Source: DATDXV01 sp035289205 (GTDB taxonomy: Archaea; Aenigmatarchaeota; Aenigmatarchaeia; Aenigmatarchaeales; DATDXV01). From it: 20,999 nucleotides of DNA. This document shows, one piece after another, positions 7,747 through 15,520 of this stretch. The translations under genes and the position numbers were made by a program. Every line of letters starts with the position of its first letter. Position 1 is the first letter of the stretch. The DNA is taken from contig DATDXV010000033.1 in assembly GCA_035289205.1 (NCBI GenBank), forward strand, positions 1 through 20,999, given 5' to 3'. Below the pieces are notes generated by a model. That model was not told the DNA's origin and made no database searches. It worked only from the letters and a program-made list of their open reading frames with translations.

Positions 7747-8892
7747 ATGCTAGTCAGAGACGTAATGAATCCCAATGTCATCTCGCTTTCCATCAAGGAC
7801 AGAGTTGGCGAGTATATTTCTCTTGCGGAAAAGCACCATATCCATGAGGTCTTCGTTCTTGAGAAGAAAAAACTGAAAGGGATGGTAACTCATAGGACGC
7901 TTCTGAAAAAGGAGATGGTCGACCCAAACAAGGAGAAGGTCGGGAGGATAATGGAACCGCCGCCTGCAACTCTGAAATCGGATGATACGCTTGAGGGCGC
8001 AGCAAAGACGCTTCTGAAGACCGGTCTGAGGGCTGTGCCTGTCCTGGATGGGAAGGACGTTGTTGGGGTGATTTCCATAACCGACATAGTAAACGCTGTG
8101 ATGGGGATGAAGGAGTTCAGGCAGACAAAAGCGGAGAGCATAATGTCGCCCGCGATAACTGTTTCTGACAGCTCCAGCATAGGCGCTGCGCGGGCGCTGA
8201 TGAGGGAAAGGAACATCTCCAGAGTCCCTGTTATTGACAGAGGCGGGAGGCTTATTGGCATTGTAACCATCTTCGATATGCTCAAGAACCTGAGGTCTCA
8301 TGAGAGGATGGGGTGGAAATCCATGGGGGCTGAGATGGAAAGGCTGATGCATATCCCGATCACAACAGTAGTCAACAGGTCTCCTACTACCTCAGTGAGA
8401 AGCTCAAGCCTGAATGACCTTGCAATGACAATGCTTGACCAGGAGACTTCTGGGGTTGTAATCTCTGACAGGGACATGCCCATCGGAGTGGTAACGCTCA
8501 AGGATCTCTTGGAGTTCTATGTGGGAACGCTTGGAAAGGAAGGCATCTACTACCAGATATCCGGCCTGCATGACCAGGAGGAGATAGACATGGCAGCGGA
8601 GCTTGTCGAAGCAATGCTGAAGAAGGTCTCTGCCTTCGCGAAGGTCACATTCTTCTTCATCCATGTCAAGAAGAGCGATATCGGCTACAAGCTGCGCGCA
8701 AGATACGATGTGCGCGCCAGATTGAAAACGGACAAGGATATCTTCATAAGCCATGCGAACGGCTGGGATGTCCGCGACGCGGTCGGCCAGTGCGTAAGCA
8801 ATCTCGAAAGGATCATGCTCAGGGACAAGGAGAAAAGGAGGGAGGGGTTCTGGAAGAGGGGCATCAGACTCAAGGAGATTCTGGGTGGATGA
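7747..8892 (+). CDS. Four-CBS-domain protein with C-terminal ribosome-hibernation (HPF/S30EA)-like domain
   Basis: The 381 residues hold four CBS motifs (about 1-56, 64-118, 128-183, 199-255), each with the usual turn to G-V/I-V-T/S-x-x-D/T, forming two Bateman modules that normally sense AMP, ATP or related nucleotides. The last 120 residues (about 262-370) look like a sigma-54-modulation/S30EA domain: FFFIHVKK, YDVRARLKTDKDIFISHANG, then WDVRDAVGQCVSNLERIM and a basic tail, the order of strands and helix in HPF/RaiA. HPF-type domains occupy the decoding region of the small ribosomal subunit and stop translation. A CBS-HPF protein could therefore tie ribosome hibernation to cell energy state (inference). 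It leads a probable operon with the zinc ribbon abutting its stop codon. The CBS call is secure; the HPF call rests on pattern recognition. Confidence 0.85.
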   Translation: MLVRDVMNPNVISLSIKDRVGEYISLAEKHHIHEVFVLEKKKLKGMVTHRTLLKKEMVDPNKEKVGRIMEPPPATLKSDDTLEGAAKTLLKTGLRAVPVLDGKDVVGVISITDIVNAVMGMKEFRQTKAESIMSPAITVSDSSSIGAARALMRERNISRVPVIDRGGRLIGIVTIFDMLKNLRSHERMGWKSMGAEMERLMHIPITTVVNRSPTTSVRSSSLNDLAMTMLDQETSGVVISDRDMPIGVVTLKDLLEFYVGTLGKEGIYYQISGLHDQEEIDMAAELVEAMLKKVSAFAKVTFFFIHVKKSDIGYKLRARYDVRARLKTDKDIFISHANGWDVRDAVGQCVSNLERIMLRDKEKRREGFWKRGIRLKEILGG

Positions 8893-9024
8893 ATGCGCAC
8901 TAAATGCGACAACTGCGGGAAGAGCGTGAAGGACGTGGGCAGGCTCACCAATGTACGATTCAGAGGGTTGAGCCAGAAGCTCTGCAAGGCATGCAAGAGG
9001 AAGCTGAAGATCTCTTTCAAGTGA
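8893..9024 (+). CDS. Small zinc-ribbon protein (43 aa)
   Basis: The ATG directly abuts the TGA of the CBS gene, with GGTGGATGA just upstream as a ribosome-binding site. The product begins MRTKCDNCGKS and ends KLCKACKRKLKISFK, with Cys5-x2-Cys8 and Cys31-x2-Cys34, a two-knuckle zinc ribbon. It is strongly basic, as expected of a nucleic-acid or ribosome-binding protein. The family is not recognised. Its position behind a hibernation-type protein suggests a ribosome-linked or regulatory role (inference). Confidence 0.75.
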   Translation: MRTKCDNCGKSVKDVGRLTNVRFRGLSQKLCKACKRKLKISFK

Positions 9025-9028
9025 GTAT

Positions 9029-9910
9029 ATGATGAATCTGAAAGGAGAGCTTGTGAGCTTCATATCAAAGGACAAGCTGATTCTCAATGGTTTTCTTTTT
9101 CATTCTACACAACCTTCCAAAGGAGTAATAATTCATATTCATGGTATGACTGGTTCATTTTATGATACCTTTACAATGAACATTGCAACCAGATTTGCAA
9201 AGAGTGGTTTCGACTTCTTCCCCATAAACACAAGAGGTGCAAACAAGGTAGAATCCTTTGAGGGGGAAGGAAGGAGGAAAGATGAAACAATTGGCACTGT
9301 ATTTGAGGATTTCAAGAAATGCATCTATGATATAGAAGGTGCAATAGACTTCTGCAGAAAGAGAGGTTATAAGAAGATAGTGCTTCAGGGACACAGCACA
9401 GGATGCCAGAAAATCACATACTATCAGGCTGTTAAAAATGACAAAAGAGTTTCCGCCTTGATTCTTCTTGCTCCAGCAGATGATATCAATCTTGCAAGAA
9501 AAAAATTCGGAAAGAAGCTCCCTATTATGATAAAAATTGCCAAACGGCTATTGAAGAAGAAACATCCCTATCAGCGTCTGATGCCCTTCGGAATTTATGG
9601 AGGGCTTATATCCGCAGAACGCTTCCTTAGCTTTGCTGATGAGAAGAATGCCGAAGCACAACTTTTTGATTATATCGAAGGCAAGCTCAGCCTATTCAGG
9701 AAAATAAGAATACCTATTCTAGCTGTCTTCGGCTCCAAGGAACAATACAGAACAATGCCAGTAGCAAAATATTTGGAAATGCTTAGAAATGCAACAAAAT
9801 CAAAGAAATTCAATTCATTGAAAATAAAGGGAGCCAATCATAGCTTTGGAAAAACGGAGAGGATTCTTGTGGAAAGAATACTGAATTGGCTGGAAAATCT
9901 AGAATCTTAG
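9029..9910 (+). CDS. Alpha/beta hydrolase (DUF1749-like)
   Basis: A 293-residue cytoplasmic alpha/beta-hydrolase. It has the oxyanion-hole strand VIIHIHGMTGS, the nucleophile elbow GHSTGCQ with Ser123, and a late His271 (ANHSFGK) as the catalytic His. The catalytic acid is probably in the FGSKEQYRT segment. GHSTGCQ recalls the DUF1749 group of esterase-like proteins; substrate unknown. ATGs at 9029 and 9032 are both possible; the first lies 4 bases after the zinc-ribbon stop. The gene is much more AT-rich than the one before it: 28% G+C in bases 9121-9180 against 60% in 8161-8220 by hand count, which could mean later acquisition. Its last 12 bases overlap the convergent rhomboid gene. Confidence 0.85.
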   Translation: MMNLKGELVSFISKDKLILNGFLFHSTQPSKGVIIHIHGMTGSFYDTFTMNIATRFAKSGFDFFPINTRGANKVESFEGEGRRKDETIGTVFEDFKKCIYDIEGAIDFCRKRGYKKIVLQGHSTGCQKITYYQAVKNDKRVSALILLAPADDINLARKKFGKKLPIMIKIAKRLLKKKHPYQRLMPFGIYGGLISAERFLSFADEKNAEAQLFDYIEGKLSLFRKIRIPILAVFGSKEQYRTMPVAKYLEMLRNATKSKKFNSLKIKGANHSFGKTERILVERILNWLENLES

Positions 9911-10516
9911 CCACCTGTCCTCCCATCTTCTGAAGTCACTCTCTCCTATCTCTACAGAGTTCCTTCGCATCCCCCTCTTTTCTCCAAATCTGTTGCGTAG
10001 ATGCAGCCCATAAATGGTCCCAACAAACAACCCTCCGAGATGCGCAGCATTCGCTATCTGCGAAGGATAGAACAGCCCGAAGATGTCTCCAGCAGCCCAA
10101 AGAGCTGTCGCAACTATCATAGGCAGCGGTATGAACCCTACATAGACTACCATTCTGGGTCTCAGTATGGCAAGCGTTCCTATTATCCCGAAAATAGCGC
10201 CCGATGCACCCAGGGAAGCGGAATAGAAGAGCGCCGCGGCAACAGAGGCAACCAGTCCCGACACAAAGAAGACAATTAGCAACCTTCTGGAGTCTATTAC
10301 TTTCTCCAATATAAGGCCAAAGAATAGCAAGGCGAAAACGTTGTAGAAGAGATGCTGGAAGCCGCCATGCAAAAACACAGCCGTGAGGAGCGTCCATGGC
10401 CTTTCAGCAACAAGAACGGAGTCAAGTATGAACTGCTCTTCAAAGAAGGGAACAAAAGTCTGGACTAGGAAAATAACTACAATTATTATGCTAAGCTTCA
10501 GGGCCCACCATCTCAT
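9899..10516 (-). CDS. Rhomboid family intramembrane serine protease
   Basis: At 205 residues with about six hydrophobic segments, it matches minimal rhomboids, which cleave membrane proteins inside the bilayer. The dyad is visible: Ser105 in GASGAIFG and His159 in NAAHLGG. His55 and Asn59 (HLFYN) fit the oxyanion-hole positions on the second helix. The soluble C-terminal tail is basic and charged (about residues 173-205). Its ATG overlaps the stop of glycyl-tRNA synthetase as ATGA (10513-10516), so it is probably translated by coupling in a two-gene operon. The substrate is unknown; the single-pass surface proteins encoded here are possible substrates (speculation). Confidence 0.92.
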   Translation of the reverse strand: MRWWALKLSIIIVVIFLVQTFVPFFEEQFILDSVLVAERPWTLLTAVFLHGGFQHLFYNVFALLFFGLILEKVIDSRRLLIVFFVSGLVASVAAALFYSASLGASGAIFGIIGTLAILRPRMVVYVGFIPLPMIVATALWAAGDIFGLFYPSQIANAAHLGGLFVGTIYGLHLRNRFGEKRGMRRNSVEIGESDFRRWEDRWLRF

Positions 10517-11964
10517 ACTATCATTGGGAGCTCTTCTATCTTCACCCTTCTCTGCGATTTGTCATCCCTGTTTCTGACAGTAACAGTCCCGTCCTTCATG
10601 GTATCATAATCGATCGTAATGCAGAAGGGGATGCCTATCTCATCTGCCCTGGCATACCTCCTCCCAATCGATCCGTCATCATCGTAAAAAGCCTCGCATA
10701 TGTTCCGTAGCATCATGTGAACATTCTTCGCCTTCTGGTCTATCCCGTCCTTGCTGACCAGCGGGAAGACTGCAACTGTAAACGGAGCTACCGTTGGGAC
10801 CAGTGACAAAACAGCCCTGTCACCGTCCTTGTGGTAGAATAGGTCTAGCATAGCGTAGATTATCCTGTCTATCCCGAAGCTCAGCTCAAGCACATGCGGG
10901 ACAACTTTCTTCTCATTGAAAAATATCTCATGCGATTTTCCTGAAATCTTTTCGTGGCCTTTCAGATCATGGTCAGTCCTGTAATGCACGCCCCCGATCT
11001 CCTTCCATCCTTTCATGCTTTCCAGATTAAGCTCCATATCCCAGTGGATTTTGTTATAGAAGGCTCTCTCCTCCGGAGTCAGCTCCTTGAACCTGAATTT
11101 GTCCTTGCTCACATGCAGGGCATCAAAGAAGAACTGCTGGACCCTTGCCATATGGTAGACATAGAACTTCGGAACCTTGTACTTCTTTGCAAACTCACTG
11201 CAGCTCATCTCTAGGGGCTTCTGCTCCCGCTTGTCTGCCGGAGAGACAACAAGCATGTAGTTCTCTACCTCTGGCCACATCTCATGCTCCTCAATCTCTT
11301 GGGGATCGAAGAATATCTGCAGTTCAGCTTGGGTGAACTCCCGCATCCTTGTTGTTAATTGCCTGGGTGATAGCTCGTTTCTGAAAGCCTTTCCCACTAT
11401 TGCCAGACCTAAAGGAAGCCTCTTCCTCTGGACTTCGAACTGCTGGAGAAAATTAACATAAGCGCTCTGCGCTGTCTCTGGCCTCAGATAAGCCTTGATC
11501 TCGCCTGTTGACCCTATCGACAGCGGGAAGGTCATGTTGAATACCTTCACATCTCCAAGCTCGCCCTTGCATTTCGTGCAGCGAATCTTGTGCTGCTTGA
11601 TCAGTTCGGTTAGTTCTATAGGCGTCATGCCTTCGAAGCTCTCCTTCAATACGCCTTCAGCTATGTGATCTGCCCTGTGCGCAGTTCCGCATTTTTTGCA
11701 TTTCGCAACAGGATCAACGAAGTTCTCCAGATGACCTGACGCAACAAAGACCTTCTCTGGCATTATGTTTGATGCGTCTATCTCAAAGAAGTTCTCTCCC
11801 AAATGCAGGAAGAATTTCCTCCAGAGATTCTCCATATTCCTTTTTATGAGAGTTCCTGTAGAACCGTAATCGAAGAGTCCTGCAAGCCCCCCATATATCT
11901 CTGAAGAGAGATAGAAAATTCCCCTTCTTTTTGCTAATCGCTCTATATCCTCAATTGTTGGCAT
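10513..11964 (-). CDS. glyS: Glycyl-tRNA synthetase (archaeal/eukaryotic alpha2 type)
   Basis: A class II synthetase that charges tRNA-Gly. Motif 1 is near IYGGLAGLFDYGSTG; a zinc-binding pair of Cys motifs follows (CKKC about residue 90, CTKC about 130); motif 2 is FRNELSPR...MREF (about 192-205); motif 3 is ELSFGIDRIIYAM (about 362-374). The last 100 residues form the anticodon-binding domain (VAVFPL, then IGRRYARADEIGIPFC). I start it at 11964 (MPTIEDIERLAK) because a TATA box lies 26 bases upstream. The longer reading from 12042 adds 26 residues unlike the family and overlaps the next gene. At 483 residues it is shorter than the roughly 570 usual in archaea, so an insertion is probably lacking. 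Leads the operon with the rhomboid gene. Confidence 0.96.
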   Translation of the reverse strand: MPTIEDIERLAKRRGIFYLSSEIYGGLAGLFDYGSTGTLIKRNMENLWRKFFLHLGENFFEIDASNIMPEKVFVASGHLENFVDPVAKCKKCGTAHRADHIAEGVLKESFEGMTPIELTELIKQHKIRCTKCKGELGDVKVFNMTFPLSIGSTGEIKAYLRPETAQSAYVNFLQQFEVQRKRLPLGLAIVGKAFRNELSPRQLTTRMREFTQAELQIFFDPQEIEEHEMWPEVENYMLVVSPADKREQKPLEMSCSEFAKKYKVPKFYVYHMARVQQFFFDALHVSKDKFRFKELTPEERAFYNKIHWDMELNLESMKGWKEIGGVHYRTDHDLKGHEKISGKSHEIFFNEKKVVPHVLELSFGIDRIIYAMLDLFYHKDGDRAVLSLVPTVAPFTVAVFPLVSKDGIDQKAKNVHMMLRNICEAFYDDDGSIGRRYARADEIGIPFCITIDYDTMKDGTVTVRNRDDKSQRRVKIEELPMIV

Positions 11965-11986
11965 GGATAAAATGCGGTGAAATAGG

Positions 11987-11997
11987 TTAAAAGCTTT
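11987..11997 (-). promoter_or_regulatory. TATA box of glycyl-tRNA synthetase
   Basis: On the minus strand this reads AAAGCTTTTAA, centred about 26 bases before the ATG at 11964 and directly after the stop of the small membrane gene. It supports both the shorter synthetase start and a leaderless message. Confidence 0.6.
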
Positions 11998-11998
11998 C

Positions 11999-12607
11999 CT
12001 ACTTCTTTCTCTTGAACCGTTTAAATAGCCAGTATGCAACACCCAGCAGCAAAATAATTATTGGGTATGTAATAAACCACAAATAAACGAACAGCGGCGT
12101 AACAATGCAATCCATGGGATATTGGAACTTGTATGAGATACACTTTCCCAAACCCGTGTCATCAAGAGGATTATTATAGAAGTCTTCAGGCTTTTTGGGA
12201 TCTTTGTATGCGGTAGGCACCTCAGCTTCCAGCAGCAGCGTGGAATCTCTGTACAGCCCAACACGCCCCGCATCCTTGAAATAAGGCAAAGAAAATATGT
12301 TCCTGACGCTGTCAAGATTTACATTTATCCCTGTGATTTTTCCGTCCCTATAGCCTTCCGCATAAGCAAAGAAAGCTGCTGTGAAATTGCGCGTGTATAA
12401 AATTGTGTTGTTGGCGGAGAACAGGCGGACGCTGTACTCCCCCTCGCCGCCTTCTGGCATGGAGGAAGCCGATGTGTACTTTATGTCATTCAGCGCAGCC
12501 GAACCGTTGGAGTAGATTGTCGCGTCGAACCATATTATTTCCTCTGCATAGGACAGTGTGCTGAAAACGCTTAAGAAAACAACCATATTTAGTATTAATT
12601 TGAGCAT
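11999..12607 (-). CDS. Small membrane-anchored extracellular protein, metzincin partner (copy 2)
   Basis: Paralog of the protein at 1710-2312, with the same order: signal peptide (MLKLILNMVVFLSVFSTLSYA), beta-rich extracellular domain, and C-terminal membrane helix (YPIIILLLGVAYWLF) with basic tail KRFKRKK. Shared marks are GEYSVRLFSANNTILY, LDSVRNIFSLPY, VGLYRDSTLLLEAEVP and YKDPKKPEDF. Unlike copy 1 it has two Cys (GKCISYKF...MDCIV) near the membrane in different positions. In-frame ATGs are at 12619 and 12607. I prefer 12607 because a full archaeal Shine-Dalgarno GGTGA lies 4 bases before it, inside the end of the protease gene. Family not recognised; function inferred only from the conserved pairing. 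Confidence 0.8.
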   Translation of the reverse strand: MLKLILNMVVFLSVFSTLSYAEEIIWFDATIYSNGSAALNDIKYTSASSMPEGGEGEYSVRLFSANNTILYTRNFTAAFFAYAEGYRDGKITGINVNLDSVRNIFSLPYFKDAGRVGLYRDSTLLLEAEVPTAYKDPKKPEDFYNNPLDDTGLGKCISYKFQYPMDCIVTPLFVYLWFITYPIIILLLGVAYWLFKRFKRKK

Positions 12608-14898
12608 ACATTCACCCATTTATTGAGCCCGACAAAATTCGTGTAGTTCTTGCGCATGTCATTATATGTCCATTCGAAATTCCAATCTGTATAATTGTTT
12701 TTCATAAAGTTATATCCCGCAGGACCATGCCACTTCAGAAAGTCCGGGAGATTAAGATAATTCATAATGAAGAACGGTTCTAATATGTTGTTGCAATCTT
12801 CGTAGTTAGGATAGGACGGTTCACAGGGTTTTGCAGATGAATTCACACCACTACGCAAGTGTCCAAGTCCCAAATTATGCCCTATCTCATGCTGGAAAAT
12901 CCAGTCTGGAGCATCAGAAAGTGTAGCAGACCCTATATAGCCAAATATCCCAGCTCCGGCACAGCCTTTCATATCTCTGTTCTGATCAGTAAGATTTACT
13001 AAAGAATCAGGGTTAACAATAGCCACAGCTTTGTCAAAGGGTATATCCAAATTATCTTTTATGCATGAAAGAGATATATCTATGCAGTCGCCGCAAAGAT
13101 CAGTGCACTTAAAATTGCAAGTCCATGGCTTTACCTCAAATGACTCTATTCTAGGTTTGCAATCGCTAAAAGGTGTCTTTGACCTAAAATCGTCAAGTAT
13201 CTTCTCCTCTTTAGCTAGAATATCTAGACCTTTATCAGGATTTAAGTACGGACCGAATCCCACAGGAACAAAGACAATGCGAAACTTTGGCACGGCGGAC
13301 TCTAGCTCTAATCTTGCCTCCTTCTCTTCCGGTATCCTAACATCGACGCTCGCGTCCTTGTAGCCCTCCTTCTTCCCAGTTAGGGTGTAGGTTCCTTCGG
13401 CCAAATCCCTTATAGTGCATTCGAAATCGCAACTCCCAAACCAGCAGGACGGGTTGAGCAGGGGCTTCTCTGTCGCGCATGCCCTCTGGTTGTCATAGCG
13501 CACATCCACCTTTTCCACATTCGTTTTGATCTTAAATTCATGAAGTCCCTTGGCCTCCGCGAGATGGATATACGCCTCCCTCTCCTTCGGTATTTCAACG
13601 CCCGTGGAGTTCTTCCTGTAGCCTTTCTTGAAGAGTTCAACAGTGTAGTTGCCAAACCTCTCCAGCGGGATGCTGAGCCTGCCTCCGCTCAAACTGCCCT
13701 TATGGCTTTTGTTGACATTGACAGAAGCCTCGTCAACGTTGCTTCTGACAACGAGATACGGGAGCGAGAAGAGCGTGATATTGAAATGAACGCCGGCCTC
13801 GGGGGGAAGATAGACCTTGAGCGCCATGGACTTGTGCCCCTCCGCGTCAAACGTGGCATTGTAAAGGTCAAAATCCAGCTGGCAGAGGGAGCAGGGGGTT
13901 TCGCATGATCTGCTGATCTTTTTGGAATTCAGCTTCATTGTGCCTTTCAGTTCATAGCCCACATCGCTATAGAGTTCGGAGGAGAGGCAGGTCTTGTTGC
14001 CTGCTGTCACATTAACGCCCTTTGTCTCAAGGCCTAGTTCGGAGAAGAGCTGCTCCAGATTTGCCTTGGTTGGGGAGAAGTAGTATTTGCCTCCCGTGGA
14101 GGAGGATAGATTCATCAGAAGATTCTCGCATACGTCGCTCCTGTCTCCTATGCCTATCGCGAATATTTTTATCCTGCGGCTGCTGAAGTTGCTTGCGAAG
14201 CTCAACGGATCTGCTCCAGTGTTGGAGCAGCCGTCGGAAAGAAGGATGGCGGCCGCTGTTGGCGAAGAGCTCAAAACCTTGTAGGCATCGCCGAGGCCGC
14301 ATCCCATGCAGGTGGAACCTGCCGCCATCATCCTCCCGATGGATGAGTTAAGCGACGAATAATCCTGCGTAAGGTTTTGGTATGTGGTGGAAACGTGGGA
14401 GAAACCGATGACTGCCACCCTGTCAAGCGCTGACAGCATCTTGACAAGCTCGAATGCCGCGGCCTTGGCGGCCTCTATTCTGCTCGGAGGATAATCAGCG
14501 CTGCCCATGCTTCCCGAGGCATCCACAACTATCGCCAGATCAAAAGCCGGAACGCTCTCGCTTTCTACCGCCCTCACGGACAGCCTTTTGTTTATAATGC
14601 TGTAACGTACTGTTATATTCGGCAGTATATCCTCTTCTGTCCAGATGCCGCTGTACACGTTCGAGGAGGGGATATAGATCCTGGTTCGCTGCCAGCCAGG
14701 GAGTTCTATGTTGCACCTTCCCTGTATGTTTGTTATGCAGCTCCTGTTTCCCACTGCGATCTCAGTTTCGGATCCCGCATAGATTGCAACTCCGGGCATC
14801 GGAGTCTGGGTAGCGTTGTCATAGATTTCAAAAGCAGTAGCCAATGAGGGAGAAGCGACATAGACCATTAAAACGAGCAAAATCGCGACCTTTCTCAT
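12595..14898 (-). CDS. Secreted von Willebrand A - PEGA-like - metzincin metalloprotease (copy 2)
   Basis: The 767 residues hold, in order: signal peptide (1-22); a carboxypeptidase-regulatory-like beta domain (23-95); a von Willebrand A domain (about 117-300) with a complete MIDAS (DASGS at 126-130, Thr197, Asp222); Cys-rich linkers; two PEGA-like domains (about 380-445 and 453-535, the second with LAEGTYTLTGKKEGYKDAS); and a metzincin protease from about 537 to the end. HEIGHNLGLGH at 670-680 carries the three zinc His and Glu671; Met712 in FFIMNY is the Met-turn. The von Willebrand domain should bind a protein or matrix ligand through a metal ion, directing the protease (inference). No membrane helix is seen, so it is secreted or held by its partner. 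G+C drops sharply at the start of the protease domain. It shares a 25-base overlap with the membrane-partner ORF. Confidence 0.9.
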   Translation of the reverse strand: MRKVAILLVLMVYVASPSLATAFEIYDNATQTPMPGVAIYAGSETEIAVGNRSCITNIQGRCNIELPGWQRTRIYIPSSNVYSGIWTEEDILPNITVRYSIINKRLSVRAVESESVPAFDLAIVVDASGSMGSADYPPSRIEAAKAAAFELVKMLSALDRVAVIGFSHVSTTYQNLTQDYSSLNSSIGRMMAAGSTCMGCGLGDAYKVLSSSPTAAAILLSDGCSNTGADPLSFASNFSSRRIKIFAIGIGDRSDVCENLLMNLSSSTGGKYYFSPTKANLEQLFSELGLETKGVNVTAGNKTCLSSELYSDVGYELKGTMKLNSKKISRSCETPCSLCQLDFDLYNATFDAEGHKSMALKVYLPPEAGVHFNITLFSLPYLVVRSNVDEASVNVNKSHKGSLSGGRLSIPLERFGNYTVELFKKGYRKNSTGVEIPKEREAYIHLAEAKGLHEFKIKTNVEKVDVRYDNQRACATEKPLLNPSCWFGSCDFECTIRDLAEGTYTLTGKKEGYKDASVDVRIPEEKEARLELESAVPKFRIVFVPVGFGPYLNPDKGLDILAKEEKILDDFRSKTPFSDCKPRIESFEVKPWTCNFKCTDLCGDCIDISLSCIKDNLDIPFDKAVAIVNPDSLVNLTDQNRDMKGCAGAGIFGYIGSATLSDAPDWIFQHEIGHNLGLGHLRSGVNSSAKPCEPSYPNYEDCNNILEPFFIMNYLNLPDFLKWHGPAGYNFMKNNYTDWNFEWTYNDMRKNYTNFVGLNKWVNVCSN

Positions 14899-14918
14899 AA
14901 AATTATGCCTTTGTTCTA

Positions 14919-14930
14919 TTATTTATTATG
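14919..14930 (-). promoter_or_regulatory. Weak TATA-like sequence before the vWA-metzincin gene
   Basis: CATAATAAATAA on the minus strand lies about 26 bases before the ATG at 14898, inside the 40-base gap after the beta-helix gene. The match is weak, and the gene could instead be cotranscribed with the beta-helix gene. Confidence 0.3.
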
Positions 14931-14938
14931 CTTTAGTT

Positions 14939-15520
14939 TCAACGCCGCCGCCTTATGCCCCTGAACCTGTAAGCGAAATATACAACAGCAAAAAGCGCTC
15001 CGAGAGCGTAGACTGCGAACGGCAGGTTGGTTGCATAAGTTGGGAGCTGTATCGGCGATATTACTGTCGGCGCTGCCCCTGCAACAAACCCTGCAACCAT
15101 GTAAGGCGTGCCTTTGACTGTGCCGCACGCGGTAGATGTAGTGAGGTTGTTAGCGAACCTCTCTCTCGGCAACTCAGTCCATGCTCCGCTAGTGTATTCA
15201 AACACACTCACGCTTGATGGGTTCTCAAAGCCACGATAGTTCATGCAGAAGTATGCTACGCCCGATTCGATCTTTATGTCATAAGAGGTGAATGCTTTGG
15301 TTGTGTAGCCTGACCTCTGCGGCAGACTTCCGTATTTTAGTGGATCGCTCTTTACAATGCCGCCAACAATGAACGGACTTTGAGGGTAGCCTACGATGTA
15401 GACTGTTCCAGGTGTGGTTTCATTTCCAGCTGTCAGGTTGCCCTCCAGGAGTATGACAGCTCCGTCTTCGCTTATCGTGTATTCTCCTGGTCTTGCTGGA
15501 ACGCTGCTAGGTGGGACAGA
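14939..15520 (-). repeat. Paralogous C-terminal module DNA, direct repeat unit 2
   Basis: Second unit of the direct repeat described at 2315-2890. It encodes PGEYTISEDGAVILLEGN and the following domain almost identically to copy 1, then the membrane anchor. Confidence 0.75.

Noticed and set aside
7750..8352. 200-codon minus-strand frame inside the CBS gene
   Set aside because: The translation is His/Pro-rich and unlike any protein; it is the shadow of the CBS repeats.
8404..9087. 227-codon open frame on the minus strand across the end of the CBS-HPF gene, the zinc ribbon and the hydrolase start
   Set aside because: It lies opposite three well-supported genes, has no domain-like sequence, and reflects codon bias of the sense genes.
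10513..12042. Longer glycyl-tRNA synthetase start at 12042
   Set aside because: The extra 26 residues do not resemble the family, would overlap the membrane-partner gene by 44 bases, and ignore the TATA box placed 26 bases before 11964.
13540..13908. Plus-strand frame of 122 codons inside the vWA-metzincin gene
   Set aside because: Antisense to a clear multi-domain protein, with no promoter or domain.
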